From Catenulispora yoronensis (GTDB lineage Bacteria > Actinomycetota > Actinomycetes > Streptomycetales > Catenulisporaceae): 64,000 nucleotides of DNA. Every line of letters begins with the position of its first letter. The stretch's first letter is position 1. The notes under the pieces were generated by a model. That model was not told the origin of the DNA. It was given only the letters and a program-made list of their open reading frames with translations, and made no database searches. This document shows, piece by piece, positions 27,501-35,174 of this stretch. Where the stretch lies: the NCBI RefSeq assembly GCF_039531695.1, contig NZ_BAAAQN010000031.1:1-64000 (forward strand). Reading direction: 5' to 3'. The position numbers and the translations under genes are program-made.

Positions 27501-28705
27501 GTGCCGCTGGTGTCGTCGCGGACCAGCTCGCCACTGTGACCGGCGAGGGACACCGTCGCGTTCGGGATGCCCCAGCACTCGTCGCCGGACGTGGCGAACC
27601 CGGCCTTGGAGCAGGGCTTGTAGGAACGCTCGATGAAGCCCGGGTTGTAGTCCCAGCCATCACCGGCCCACGAACCCTGTGCGTTGGAGGCCGACGTCCG
27701 GCCGTCGACACTCGCCGAGTCGTAGGACAGGGCCACGGACGGCGAGGCGCCACCCAGCGATGCCGGGGTGGTCATCGGATAGGTGTAGGTGAACGAACCC
27801 TCGTTGCCGCCGCCGGTCCAGGTGTCGGACGGCTTCAGGGAGGTCGCGGTGTAGGAACCGTTCATCCCCGACGGAGTCGAGCTGGCCGCCAGCACCAGCG
27901 GCGCCGCCGAGGCAGCGGCCGGGACGCTCACCGTCGCGACCAGCTTGCGGTGCTGCCGATCGTTCGTGAAGGACACCGGGGTCTGCTTGCGACACGCCGG
28001 ATCGCTCGGCGTCGTCACCGAACACGCGGGAAGCGCCACCAAGGTCAGGCGGTCGGCGAAGTCGCCGCCGAAGGCCGTGGCAAAGCCGGAGTAGTCCACC
28101 GCGACCGTCGCGGGCGTGGCGGTGGCCCCGCTGTCGGCCCGGACCGCGGTGACGATCATGCCCGCGACACCCGCCTGCTGCGCCGCGTCATGCGCCGTGA
28201 CGCTCACCGTCACCTTCGGCGTCGGCGCCGCTTGCGTTGACGCACCAGGCGCCTTCGTGGTGCGCATCGCGTCCGTAGTGTCGCTGGGTGCTGCGATACT
28301 CACCGGCATTCCGGTAATAGGCGCCAAACCGGCGGCGGCATCGGAGGCCGCACCGGCGGCCAACGGCTTCAGCGGCGCGGCCGTCGTGGCGGGGGCCAGA
28401 TCGACCGTCGCAGTCGCGGCGGCAGGCCATACGGGTACGGGTGCGTTGTATCCCGGGAGGTTCTGCGGCGCCGAACGCTTCGTCGCCAACCCGCCCTGCG
28501 ACGGTACCGCGGCTTCCTTCACCACCGGCCGCGGCTGCCAGATCTTGCCTTTGTATGCACGTCCGGCCGCTATGACCGGCGGCGCGGAGATCACAGGCAG
28601 CGCCACGGCGACCGCGGTCAACGCCGCCGTCCATAGCGAGGCGGTGCGCGCTCGCCGTATCCGATGCCCAGAACCAGTCGATGCCGTAGAACGCCAAGCC
28701 CCCAT
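21554..28705 (-). CDS. RHS-repeat polymorphic toxin
   Basis: A 2383-residue secreted toxin. It has an N-terminal signal segment (TASLWTAALTAVAVALPVIS), a long region of YD/RHS repeats that builds a closed shell, and an RHS core with DVGARKYDPVAGAFISADPE followed by GYSYAGNDPVSNSDPTGL, where the shell is normally cleaved. After the core come ~250 residues: a linker, a Gly-rich hydrophobic stretch (AGGGAGTILGGGLMASGI), and a tip with AWVGEGYTFASDGKTML, DGLRQYRPPSFKPS and YQANFEWR. I have seen this tip on other actinobacterial RHS proteins but cannot name its enzyme activity. The Imm8 gene behind it supports a toxin role. Confidence 0.88.
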   Translation of the reverse strand: MGAWRSTASTGSGHRIRRARTASLWTAALTAVAVALPVISAPPVIAAGRAYKGKIWQPRPVVKEAAVPSQGGLATKRSAPQNLPGYNAPVPVWPAAATATVDLAPATTAAPLKPLAAGAASDAAAGLAPITGMPVSIAAPSDTTDAMRTTKAPGASTQAAPTPKVTVSVTAHDAAQQAGVAGMIVTAVRADSGATATPATVAVDYSGFATAFGGDFADRLTLVALPACSVTTPSDPACRKQTPVSFTNDRQHRKLVATVSVPAAASAAPLVLAASSTPSGMNGSYTATSLKPSDTWTGGGNEGSFTYTYPMTTPASLGGASPSVALSYDSASVDGRTSASNAQGSWAGDGWDYNPGFIERSYKPCSKAGFATSGDECWGIPNATVSLAGHSGELVRDDTSGTWRLAGDDGTRVEQLSGATNGNAGDGGTYWRLTTTDGTQYYFGANRLPGGTNSGTEPVTYSAWGVPVFGAGSPAGSKCADPTTAVATDCRTGWRWNLDFVIDPHHNLTRYTYAREENFYLRGAANSPTEYQAGGFLRQIDYGWRSDDYYNTAIHPASTVVFNPVARCISDVSQAGHDSRCPTGAVPVSSGIAQTGITAANAPSFVDTPWDQACTSAGTKDGTAGGTKCIDYWPSFYNTERLDSVTTNVWNGSAYRPVDKYTLMHQFNAVPDPSTAGNQPTLWLAGIKHSGWVVNQDGSTTQADDPTVYTYGQFLPNRAATHSFNASNNASDYNRLRMDAITDTTGSEVDVSYADPSTLCPGSTAPTITANSTLCYPEYWGLPGSTSSTPTLDWFNKYIVTSVTRYDDTLLAPMRQVNYSYLGTPVWHTNDSEQADAQYRTFDQFRGYAQVQSVAGNEPDNSNTKIVTTYFRGMDQDGNATYPFQDANKHVWVVDGHGDVFAPGVPGLRDDNSLAGQVLETQTYASATSSDVVSDTVNIPVDPTSSGPAHVVNLPSGGPDPGNMVTAAHNRGSGLPMQRAHFAHIAKTVTYQKVSTGTRRSEVDFDYDNTLPNPATNTPGGNGRLLMTDDKGDGTVQELCSITGYALQTSNTQRTSIPWETTKTLGPCTYNMTLTTANLISDTVTLYDGSPNNGELSGAGDPTTVKTAKGITLTNPVTNTYTESWAVTGASFDTTYGRITSATDADQRTTHTDYAPTGGALPTSYKVTNPLGWASTTTLDQGRGIAETSTDANGHLTTEVLDGMGRLKGVWKPDRPWASNKTSPNIRFTYLLNGTTPHLATPSQPAQPNGYAETETLLEDGSYAATFNIVNGFGEMVQTQSPALDESQGRMIVNTRYDTLGRVMETNLPYFDQGATTPTGVWASWNDNLPAQTVTTFDGLSRPVTVTQKHNGSTIPGMVTTTSYPGLDRTDVVGPAGNGTGASSAISTFTDVRGRTTALWTYKNSPLNPTGNANDADVTSYGLTYNLNGSEGTTTTVTDATSHNVWTTTSSDLLGHQMAKNDPDAGLSTSYSDDAGLLLATADGRGHVLGYTYDPLSRKTGEYDGGTVTDRSIGALAAAGVQATNNSAAQLVGWTFDPAGNKGQPDASTRFPGGNAYKQQVTGYDADYRPLGNRTIIPASEGALAGTYQSNNYYTSMTGELSYYDTPAVPNAGIASETIYNSYNRFGLLLFTGGNADYLVSTIYDRDGKTLSRTLGDYPYQIVQQNLYDAGTGRVTNTFVDTTAGQSTVNPTQLNTYSIDEVSYDYDAAGRLTSTADLQNWSVSGSYNPGPAQRDIQCYTYDYASRLTNAWTDSGDQSPSATTNPNSPTTATGALGSCASSRTNNPPTDASSTTQIGGPARYWQSYTYSGADAQSGNRTSVTDHDPAGVTTNNVTRTSSYAAPGTVNTGGATNPGTGPHLLSQITKTGGATVNYAYDGAGNSTLRPNGTVLGQQLTWDAEDRLKHVDNNNGTTADYLYDAEGDQLIRRDTGGATAGTTLYLGATEVYLAGTNTVTANRYLTYPGAPDIIEASNGAITYQVNNNEGTGGTTVNAATGKIIARRYTKPFGDTRGTPITRTTTPAWVDDHTFLGKTTDASTSLVDVGARKYDPVAGAFISADPEFHANSPQSVGGYSYAGNDPVSNSDPTGLRAEDDDGNTAPPAPPSRPSNPCDGLSGYNKRQCLMGVSDDNDSTDVDASLNDYIAKAAALVAYNVVDKCRMGPVSVATHCTSPAQRDANKAHNQAFMQALEDGGANVLRDLAQVAGGGAGTILGGGLMASGIVECGTGVLCLAGAPSVAAGGAIGAGSGKVLTSGANNLGSDLAKMLNETSQADGSSDAASADEMRMARMLSDASKQKGMSGIGEANQLEAMIMGRAWVGEGYTFASDGKTMLSKDGLRQYRPPSFKPSRPAEYGGPGYQANFEWRTATRGEWQADAHLDITDM

Positions 28706-29076
28706 GAGACCACCGAACCCCGTAATCGAGCATGATGAGCGCCGACCGTCGTCCGACGGCAGCTCTCGGCACTGTATATGGGCTCTGCGATACTGTCGAT
28801 CGCCGATACGCCGGCGCCGGGAAGAAGGTAACGATTCCGCTGTGCCCGATCGGGCGTCGCCATCACCGAACGTAGCCGTCGATCCTTCACTTGCTGAAGA
28901 TCTACCCTGCGTTGTGGTGTTTTGCGGGGTACACAGCCCGGCATCAAGATCGCTGGCGCGGCTGGCTTCTATAACGATTCCGTGAACCGCGCCTCGTTGA
29001 CGCGACGCCTTTCAGCGCTTACCGTCCCCAGGTACGCGGCGAGTCTCACCTATTACATCAAAGCTCTGACTCACAG
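28706..29076. other. Intergenic region upstream of the RHS toxin
   Basis: About 370 bases, expected to carry the RHS promoter on the minus strand. No convincing hexamer pair or RNA gene was found. Base composition looks less GC-rich than the flanking genes. Confidence 0.4.
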
Positions 29077-29118
29077 CAGTGGGTGGGAACGGCACGAATG
29101 TGCTGTTCCCACCCACTG
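29077..29118 (-). terminator. Terminator of the chitin-sugar uptake operon
   Basis: A 19-bp stem (29077-29095 with 29100-29118) with one G-U wobble and a four-base loop, 57 bases past the stop of the PIG-L gene. It is nearly symmetric and could also stop transcription from the other side. Confidence 0.82.
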
Positions 29119-29174
29119 TCTCAGGATTATTCAGATGGTCTCAGTGTTCTGAACAGGCCACCGGCTCCAGCGCC

Positions 29175-30041
29175 TCAGAACGGCAGCAGCCGGCTCAGGT
29201 GCGCCTCGTCAACAGCCTGCCCGTACGGCGCGAACTGGAAGATCTCGGCATGCTCCACCGCCTCCGCCCGCTCCGCTCCGTACCGGGCGACCAGGCCCGG
29301 CCGCGCCGCCTCGGGCACCCCGAACTCCCAGTGCTCGCGCACGAACCGACGGCGCTGCTCCTCCACGTCGGCTGCCACGTCGGCTGCCGCATCGGCTGCC
29401 ACATCAGCTCCCGCACCATCCCCCACCCCGCCCGGCACCTTCCCCAGCAGTCCCCGCTGGAACGGTGCGAACTCCAGGAACTGGGACGCGTGGGCCAGGC
29501 AGGCGTCCAGTTTGGCGTCCAGGGTCGGGGTGACGTCGATCACCACGTCGGGCCGGTGGACCGGGTTGGAGGCGTAGTCGGTCATCAGCAGGCAGACCGG
29601 CTGGCGGGGCAGCGGGGCGGCCGGGTCGAGGTTGCGGACGGTGGCGAACTCGACGGCCTGGGCCACCAGGCGGCCGGTGCCGCGGTTGTCGGCGTGGCCG
29701 GGGGCGTCGTCGCCGTGCAGGGCGATCACCAGGTCGGGGCGCCAGGTGCGCAGGGCGTGCAGGACCCGCAGGCGGGTCGGGACGTCGGGTTCGAGGCGGC
29801 CGTCCGATATGTCGTGGAAGATCTCGTAGGTCGTGACCCCCAGCGCGTCGGCGGCGCGGACGGCCTCCTCGGCCCGGCGGCGGGCGAGCGGTCCGGGCTC
29901 CAGTTCGTGGTGGCCGGCGTCGCCGTTGGTGAGGGTGAGGAACTTGACCGCGTGTCCGGCCGCGGCGAGCAGGGCGGCGGTGCCGCCCGCGTACATCTCG
30001 GGCTCGTCGGGGTGGGCGGCGATCACAAGCGTGCGAAACAT
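29175..30041 (-). CDS. PIG-L family deacetylase
   Basis: A 288-residue LmbE/PIG-L fold protein. It opens VIAAHPDEPEMYAGGTAALL, the 'AHPD' zinc motif, and has LTLTNGDAGHHELEPG. The distal motif reads DDAPGHADNRGTG where the family usually has HPDHR, so a His ligand seems replaced by Asn, and the usual second Asp of HPDDE is Glu. The Asp-to-Glu change occurs in a known branch; the His-to-Asn change is unusual. The family removes N-acetyl groups from GlcNAc-containing substrates, which fits an operon importing chitin sugars (inference). An AAGGACA site precedes the ATG, 8 bases after the ROK gene. Confidence 0.8.
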   Translation of the reverse strand: MFRTLVIAAHPDEPEMYAGGTAALLAAAGHAVKFLTLTNGDAGHHELEPGPLARRRAEEAVRAADALGVTTYEIFHDISDGRLEPDVPTRLRVLHALRTWRPDLVIALHGDDAPGHADNRGTGRLVAQAVEFATVRNLDPAAPLPRQPVCLLMTDYASNPVHRPDVVIDVTPTLDAKLDACLAHASQFLEFAPFQRGLLGKVPGGVGDGAGADVAADAAADVAADVEEQRRRFVREHWEFGVPEAARPGLVARYGAERAEAVEHAEIFQFAPYGQAVDEAHLSRLLPF

Positions 30042-30049
30042 CACTGTCC

Positions 30050-31213
30050 TTACTCGTCTGTGCCGGCACGGCCCGCCGTGCCGGCCTGGAAGACCCGTTC
30101 CCGGGTCCGGTGGAGGGCGTCGTGGAGCGCTCCCTCCACGACGGCGTTGCCCTCCACGGCCGTCAGTTCGATCTCGACCTCGGCGAGCGCGGTCGCTCGC
30201 ATCCGGGCCGCCACCAGGGCGCGCAGCGGTTCGCCGGCCGCCACGCACAGCGGGCCGCCGAGCACCACGCGGCCGGGGTCCAGGACCCCGACGGCGGCGG
30301 TCACGCCGAGCGTCACCCGGGCGGCGACGTCGGCCAGGTAGGCCGGCGGGGCGTCGGCCAGCAGGGCGCCGATCCCGGCCAGGCCCGGGTCCGGGTCCAG
30401 GCCGTGGGCCCGGGCCAGGGCGGCGAGCGGGCCGGCGCCGAGCAGCTCGCCCAGCGGGCCGCCGTCGACGCCGTAGCTGCGGCCCCGGGAGACCGGGTCC
30501 GGGACGACGACCGAGCCGATCTCGCCGCCGCGGCCGGTGGCGCCCCGCCACAGCTCGCCGGCCAGCACCGTGCCGGCCCCGACCCCGGCGCCCAGCCAGA
30601 GCAGGACGAAGCTGCCGCCCCGGCCGTCGAGCTCACGCAGCGCCACCAGGTTCACGTCGTTCTCCAGGTGGACCTCGGGCAGCCGCCGGTGCAGGCCCGA
30701 CAGGTCGCCCAGGCCCGACCAGCCGGTCAGCTGGACGGCCTGGGTCAGGGCCCGGCCGTCGGCCCGGACGATGCCCGGGACGCCGATCACCACCTGGTCC
30801 AGCCGGCTCACCCCGGCGTCCAGCGCCGCGGTCTCGATGGTGTCGGCCAGGAACTCCTCCTGCTCCCCCGGCGCCTCGGGGGCCGGGGCCGAGCGGGCGG
30901 CCCGGATGGTCCCGGCCAGGTCGGCGACGACGACCTCGACGGCCCGCGCCGTCAGGTCGACGCCGGCCACCGCCGCGGCCGTCCCGTCCAGGCCGTAGGC
31001 CTGGGCCGCCGGTCCGGCGCTGCCGGGGCGGGTGCCGGCCTTGCGGATCAGCCCGCCGCGCTCCAGCCGGCGCAGCACCTCGGCCGCGGACGCCTTGGAC
31101 AGCCCGGTGTGGGCCTCCAGTTCGGCGCGGGTGAGGGTGTGGCGCTCCAGCAGCAGCGTGAGCGCCGCCCGTTCGTTCAGCGTCCGCAAAACCGTCGGAT
31201 TCCCTGTGGACAT
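30050..31213 (-). CDS. ROK family transcriptional regulator
   Basis: A 387-residue ROK repressor. The N-terminal winged helix is LTRAELEAHTGLSKASAAEV then LRRLERGGLIRKAG; the sugar-kinase-like domain has VIGVPGIVRADGRALTQAVQ and LLWLGAGVGAGTVLAGELW. The zinc-binding Cys cluster usual in this family is missing: after GRGGEIGSVVV there is no CxCGxxGC. ROK regulators sense sugars or sugar phosphates. Sitting between the permease genes and a deacetylase, it most likely controls this operon, perhaps at the palindrome before the binding-protein gene. Confidence 0.88.
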   Translation of the reverse strand: MSTGNPTVLRTLNERAALTLLLERHTLTRAELEAHTGLSKASAAEVLRRLERGGLIRKAGTRPGSAGPAAQAYGLDGTAAAVAGVDLTARAVEVVVADLAGTIRAARSAPAPEAPGEQEEFLADTIETAALDAGVSRLDQVVIGVPGIVRADGRALTQAVQLTGWSGLGDLSGLHRRLPEVHLENDVNLVALRELDGRGGSFVLLWLGAGVGAGTVLAGELWRGATGRGGEIGSVVVPDPVSRGRSYGVDGGPLGELLGAGPLAALARAHGLDPDPGLAGIGALLADAPPAYLADVAARVTLGVTAAVGVLDPGRVVLGGPLCVAAGEPLRALVAARMRATALAEVEIELTAVEGNAVVEGALHDALHRTRERVFQAGTAGRAGTDE

Positions 31214-31216
31214 GCC

Positions 31217-32050
31217 CTACTTCACCGCTCCCGCCGTCAGCCCGGACTGGATGTGCCGCTGGAAGACGATATAGGCGGCGACCACGGGCAGGACGCTCAT
31301 ACACAGCGCGGCGAACAAGGCGGGCCAGTCCGCCTCGTAGCCGGCGATGGTGGAGATGTCGGCGATCCCCTGGGTGAGCACCCATTTGTTCTTGTCGCCG
31401 GGCAGCAGCACCAGCGGGAGCAGGTACTGGTTCCACTGGCCCAGGACGTTGAAGATGGTCAGCGAGATCAGGCCCGGCCGGGCCATCGGCAGCATGATCT
31501 GCACGAAGGTCCGCACGTGCCCGGCGCCGTCGATGGCCGCGGCCTCGGCGACCGCGTCCGGCAGGCCCCGGAAGAACGAGGTCAGGAAGAACACGGTGAA
31601 CGGCAGCGAGTAGGCGATGTAGACCAGGATCAGGCCCAGGCGGGTGTCGACCAGGCCCAGGTTGTCCACCGTGAAGAACAGCGGGACCAGGGCCAGGAAG
31701 ACCGGGAAGGCCATGCCGGCGGTGAACACCAGGGAGACCAGGCGGCGGCCCGGCCAGCGGTAGCGGGCGATCACGTAGGCGGCCGCCGAGCTCAGGACCA
31801 TGGTGCCGGTGACGCCGAAGAAGACGACGATCACCGTGTTGACCAGGTAGCGGCCGATGTCGGCCTTGGCCCAGGCGCGGCTCCAGTTGTCCCAGCGCAG
31901 CGAGCCGGGCAGTTGCAGGGCGTCGCCGAAGATCTCGGTGTTGTTCTTGAAGGACGCCAGGAGCGTCCAGACCAGCGGGCCGACGATCAGGAGCGTCCAG
32001 ACGACCAGGACGATCTGGGCGGCGGTGTGGAACAGGCGGCGGCGGCCCAT
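31217..32050 (-). CDS. ngcG: Sugar ABC transporter permease (NgcG/MalG-like)
   Basis: A 277-residue inner-membrane permease of the MalG type with six membrane helices. The EAA loop that contacts the ATPase reads AVAEAAAIDGAGHVRTFVQI followed by MLPMARPG. The start is the ATG whose A ends the previous stop codon (TGATG). With the upstream binding protein and partner permease it forms an N-acetylglucosamine or diacetylchitobiose importer; no ATPase gene lies here, so a shared MsiK-type ATPase encoded elsewhere is expected, as in other actinomycetes. The gene symbol follows from the NgcE-like partner. Confidence 0.85.
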   Translation of the reverse strand: MGRRRLFHTAAQIVLVVWTLLIVGPLVWTLLASFKNNTEIFGDALQLPGSLRWDNWSRAWAKADIGRYLVNTVIVVFFGVTGTMVLSSAAAYVIARYRWPGRRLVSLVFTAGMAFPVFLALVPLFFTVDNLGLVDTRLGLILVYIAYSLPFTVFFLTSFFRGLPDAVAEAAAIDGAGHVRTFVQIMLPMARPGLISLTIFNVLGQWNQYLLPLVLLPGDKNKWVLTQGIADISTIAGYEADWPALFAALCMSVLPVVAAYIVFQRHIQSGLTAGAVK

Positions 32051-32967
32051 CAGTACTCGATCCTTTCCCTGCGGGTGACGCGCATCGTCAGGGCGGCGAA
32101 GGTCAGCGTCAGGAAGAACAGGGCGACGCCGAGGGCCGAGGCGTAGCCGAAGCGGGAATAGCTGAAAGCGTTCTTGTAGATCTCGGTGGCCAGGACGGTG
32201 GTGGCGCCGTCCGGGCCGCCCTGGTCCGAGGACAGGACGTTGATCAGCGCGAAGCCGTCGAAGGCGGCGATGCCGAGGTAGACCCAGGCCACCTGGACGG
32301 TGTCGCGCAGCAGCGGCACGGTGATGCGGGTGAACAGGCGGAACGGGCCGGCGCCGTCGAGCAGGGCGGCCTCGAAGACATCCTTCGGGATGGCGGCCAT
32401 CGCGGCGGAGAACAGGACGACGTAGAAACCGACCGCCTGCCAGACCATGACCGCGATGATCGCCCACAGCGCCAGCTTCGGCTCGGTCAGCCAGCCGACC
32501 GGGCCGATGCCCAGCTTGTCCAGGGCGCCGTTGATGACGCCGCTGGTGTCGGGGCGGTAGACGGCCTTGAACAGGACGCCCACCACCGCGACGGCGAGGA
32601 CCTGCGGGAGGAAGAACACGACCCGGTAGAAGCCGGAGCCCTTCACCCCGCGCATCTCGCCCCCGCGCGATCCCCCGCCCGCGTTCAGCAGGAAGGCGAA
32701 GACCAGGGCGAGGACGATCGTCAGCAGCGGCAGCGCGACGAGCAGGATGGCGTGATTGCGCAGCGCCTGCCAGAAGGCGTCGTCGTCGAACATCCGGCGG
32801 AAGTTGTCCAGACCGCTGTAGTGGACGTCCGCCGACACCCCGCGCCAGTCCGTCAGCGCGATCTGGAAGGCCTGCACGTACGGGCTGATGACGAACACGC
32901 CGTACAGGGCCAGCGCGGGGAGGACGCAGGCGGCGACGAAGCCGTACGCGCGCAGCCGCTTGCGCAT
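32050..32967 (-). CDS. ngcF: Sugar ABC transporter permease (NgcF/MalF-like)
   Basis: A 305-residue MalF-type permease: YGFVAACVLPALALYGVFVI as first helix, about six helices in all, and an EAA loop at DVFEAALLDGAGPFRLFTRI then TVPLL. Start ATG and upstream stop overlap as TGATG; the same overlap joins it to the next permease, so the transporter genes are translated as a block. Substrate assignment rests on the NgcE-like binding protein. Confidence 0.85.
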   Translation of the reverse strand: MRKRLRAYGFVAACVLPALALYGVFVISPYVQAFQIALTDWRGVSADVHYSGLDNFRRMFDDDAFWQALRNHAILLVALPLLTIVLALVFAFLLNAGGGSRGGEMRGVKGSGFYRVVFFLPQVLAVAVVGVLFKAVYRPDTSGVINGALDKLGIGPVGWLTEPKLALWAIIAVMVWQAVGFYVVLFSAAMAAIPKDVFEAALLDGAGPFRLFTRITVPLLRDTVQVAWVYLGIAAFDGFALINVLSSDQGGPDGATTVLATEIYKNAFSYSRFGYASALGVALFFLTLTFAALTMRVTRRERIEY

Positions 32968-34391
32968 CAGGCGGTCCGGGTCTGCTTGGCGACCGAGGAG
33001 TCCTTCTTCAGGGCGTCGGCCTTCTTCTGCATGGCGTCGCAGAACTGCTGCGGCGATATACGGCCGGACATGACCGCGTTGACCTGGGTCTTGCCCTCGT
33101 CGAAGAGTTCCTTGTACCAGGTCTCGAAGCGGGCGTCGGTGATGATGTTCTTGCCCGCGGCCTGCATGGCCTTGTCGGCGCTGGTGAGCGCGGAGGTCAG
33201 GGACAGGCCGTCGGCGGTGCCCGGGACGACGGTCAGGTTGCCGGTCTTCTCGGTGTAGCCGTGGGAGCCCTCCTTCGAGAGCATCAGGCGGAGGTACTCC
33301 AGGCCGCCCTGCGGGTTCTTGCCCTTGGCCGAGACGAAGTAGGCCTCGGTGCCGGCGACCATGAACGCGCCGTACGGCATGGCGTCGGAGGCGGTGACGC
33401 TGGGGATGGGGGCGAGGGCGTACTCGAAGGTGGCCGGCTTGTCCTTGGCCATCTCGCCCTCGATCCAGGACCCGCAGGGGTAGAACAGCACCTTGTCCTG
33501 GAGCTGCCGGACCTGGGTCTGGGTGTGGTCCAGGCCGAAGTAGGACTTGTCGCCGAAGTCGGTCTGGATCTCCACCCAGGCGGAGACGGACTGGATCATC
33601 GCCGGGGCCTGCCAGGCGCCGTCCCCGAGGTTGTCGATGTCGACGATGACCTTGTTGCCGCCGATCTTCGCGGCGGTGTAGAGCAGGTTCCACAGCTGGT
33701 AGAAGGGGCCGACCTGGCCCGGGTACGCGAACAGCGTGCGGTTGTCGGCCTTCGCGGTCTGGCCGAGGGCCTTGAACTCCTCCCAGGTGGTCGGCACCTT
33801 CCAGCCCTTGGCCTGGAACAGCTTGGCGTTGTACCACAGCGCCCGGTGGCCGACCGAGTACTGCAGGACGCGCGGCACGCCGTCGATGAGCGAGCTCTCG
33901 TAGACGCCGCCGATGACGACGTCCTTGATCTTCTTGCCGTCGAAGCCGATGGCCGGCGCCTCGAACAGCGAGGAGAGGTCGGCGACCTGGCCCTCGGCGA
34001 CCAGCGCCTGCACGTCCAGGGCCTCGGGCCCGGAGTTGTTCACGACGTCGGGGACGTCGCCGGAGATGAAGCGGGGCCGCAGCGTGGTGCCGATCTTCTG
34101 GGTGGCCCCGTGCTTGATCGTGGACTGCGGGAACTCCTTCTTGTACATCACCTCGTGGACCTCGGTGGCGTACTTCTCCCCGTTGCCCCCGCTGAAGACG
34201 ACGACTTCCAGCGGGCGGGCGGCCTCCACCCCGAAGGGGTTCGACGCCGAGACGGGTCCGGAGTTGAGGACGGTGCTGGGCGAGGCGGCGGTGCCGCTCT
34301 TGGCCTTGTTGTCGGTGACACAGGCGGCCAGGGGCAGCGCCAGCGCGGCGAGTCCGGCGTTGCGCAAGAGGTCGCGACGGCTGACGGACAT
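32967..34391 (-). CDS. ngcE: Chitin-sugar binding lipoprotein (NgcE-like)
   Basis: A 474-residue solute-binding protein anchored outside the membrane. The signal has a Tat-type RR (VSRRDLLRNAGLAALAL) and lipobox LAAC. Several stretches match the N-acetylglucosamine/diacetylchitobiose-binding protein NgcE from memory: LEVVVFSGGNGEKYATEVHE, NNSGPEALDVQALVAEGQVA, KGKNPQGGLEYLRLMLSKEG and SPQQFCDAMQKKADALKK. It would capture GlcNAc or chitobiose released by chitinases such as the one at 61847-63181. First gene of the operon, with a palindromic operator candidate 24 bases upstream. Confidence 0.85.
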   Translation of the reverse strand: MSVSRRDLLRNAGLAALALPLAACVTDNKAKSGTAASPSTVLNSGPVSASNPFGVEAARPLEVVVFSGGNGEKYATEVHEVMYKKEFPQSTIKHGATQKIGTTLRPRFISGDVPDVVNNSGPEALDVQALVAEGQVADLSSLFEAPAIGFDGKKIKDVVIGGVYESSLIDGVPRVLQYSVGHRALWYNAKLFQAKGWKVPTTWEEFKALGQTAKADNRTLFAYPGQVGPFYQLWNLLYTAAKIGGNKVIVDIDNLGDGAWQAPAMIQSVSAWVEIQTDFGDKSYFGLDHTQTQVRQLQDKVLFYPCGSWIEGEMAKDKPATFEYALAPIPSVTASDAMPYGAFMVAGTEAYFVSAKGKNPQGGLEYLRLMLSKEGSHGYTEKTGNLTVVPGTADGLSLTSALTSADKAMQAAGKNIITDARFETWYKELFDEGKTQVNAVMSGRISPQQFCDAMQKKADALKKDSSVAKQTRTA

Positions 34392-34414
34392 GCTTCCCTC
34401 CTTGGGCGGTTAAT

Positions 34415-34435
34415 CGTCTGGATAGTTTCCAGACG
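34415..34435. promoter_or_regulatory. Palindromic operator candidate before ngcE
   Basis: Inverted repeat CGTCTGG-N7-CCAGACG (34415-34421 and 34429-34435), 24 bases from the ngcE ATG. Placement and symmetry fit a repressor site; the ROK protein of the same operon is the natural candidate. It is not a good match to the DasR box. Confidence 0.6.
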
Positions 34436-34594
34436 GTTAGTGGGGAGAGAATAAGGAGGGGGGTCGGGTGGCGTCAACTGGTGACCCGGTGCGGGGATGC
34501 GCCGCGCGGTAGGGTCCCAGGACCGAACGCGCAGCCGCTTCCGGGAGCGGAGCCCCGCGCGGAACCGTGAGCAGGAAGGGCGAGGTGCCGATTC

Positions 34595-35144
34595 GTGGTC
34601 TTCGAGGCGGAGATACGTTCGCTGGGGTCCGCGGACAAGGACATCCGATCGGCGGCGGCGCGGGCGATGAGCGGCTACGGGGCCGCGGCGGTCACGCCGC
34701 TGATCGAGCACTTGTGCGACGAGAGTTCGCCGATCGAATGGTCGATGATGTCGATCAATGGCCGCGCCGCCGGGTCTCCGATCTGCCGGAGCACCTGCGC
34801 CGCGGTGGAGGGTACGCATGAACGCCGGGGTGCTGGTGCAACATTTGGGAGCTGACGGCATCGCCTACGCGGACCTGCTTCTGGAGCTGCTCGACGACCA
34901 GGACGAGGAAGTGCGGCAGCGCGCCGTGTGGGCTCTCGGGTCGCTCGGCGAGCCGGTGGCGGCGGCCCTGCGGCGCATCAGGCGTACGCCGGGTACGGAC
35001 CGCCTGCGACGGATGACGGCTTTGACAGCTTTGGCGGAGATCGGCGGCCGGGACGCGCTGGACGCCCGGAACCGCGCCGCACTCCAGCGTCTCGTCGCGG
35101 TGAAACAGCTCACTGAGATACCTGAGCCGACCCGGTTCCGGTGA
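34595..35144 (+). pseudogene. Broken HEAT-repeat protein gene
   Basis: Two reading frames each encode a piece of a HEAT-repeat protein. 34595 to about 34755 reads SADKDIRSAAARAMSGYGAA and VTPLIEHLCDESSPIEW. From 34818 another frame reads YADLLLELLDDQDEEVRQRA and VWALGSLGEPVAAALRRI. The segment between is not protein-like in either frame, so a frameshift plus loss of sequence is likely. A coupled two-protein layout (ATGA at 34818) is possible but less likely, since the open frame ending there has no repeat character. Confidence 0.6.
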
Positions 35145-35174
35145 CCATGCGGCTGGGTGCGAGCGCCTGGAACC

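Noticed and set aside
30110..32146. A 678-residue plus-strand frame opposite the ROK and permease genes
   Set aside because: Permease and ROK motifs on the minus strand are unmistakable; the antisense product has none.
34415..34435. DasR box in front of ngcE
   Set aside because: The palindrome CGTCTGG-N7-CCAGACG differs in sequence and spacing from TGGTCTAGACCA.
34567..34821. Separate small gene ending in ATGA before the HEAT fragment
   Set aside because: Its product has no HEAT pattern, whereas the overlapping frame from 34595 does; it is probably a shadow.
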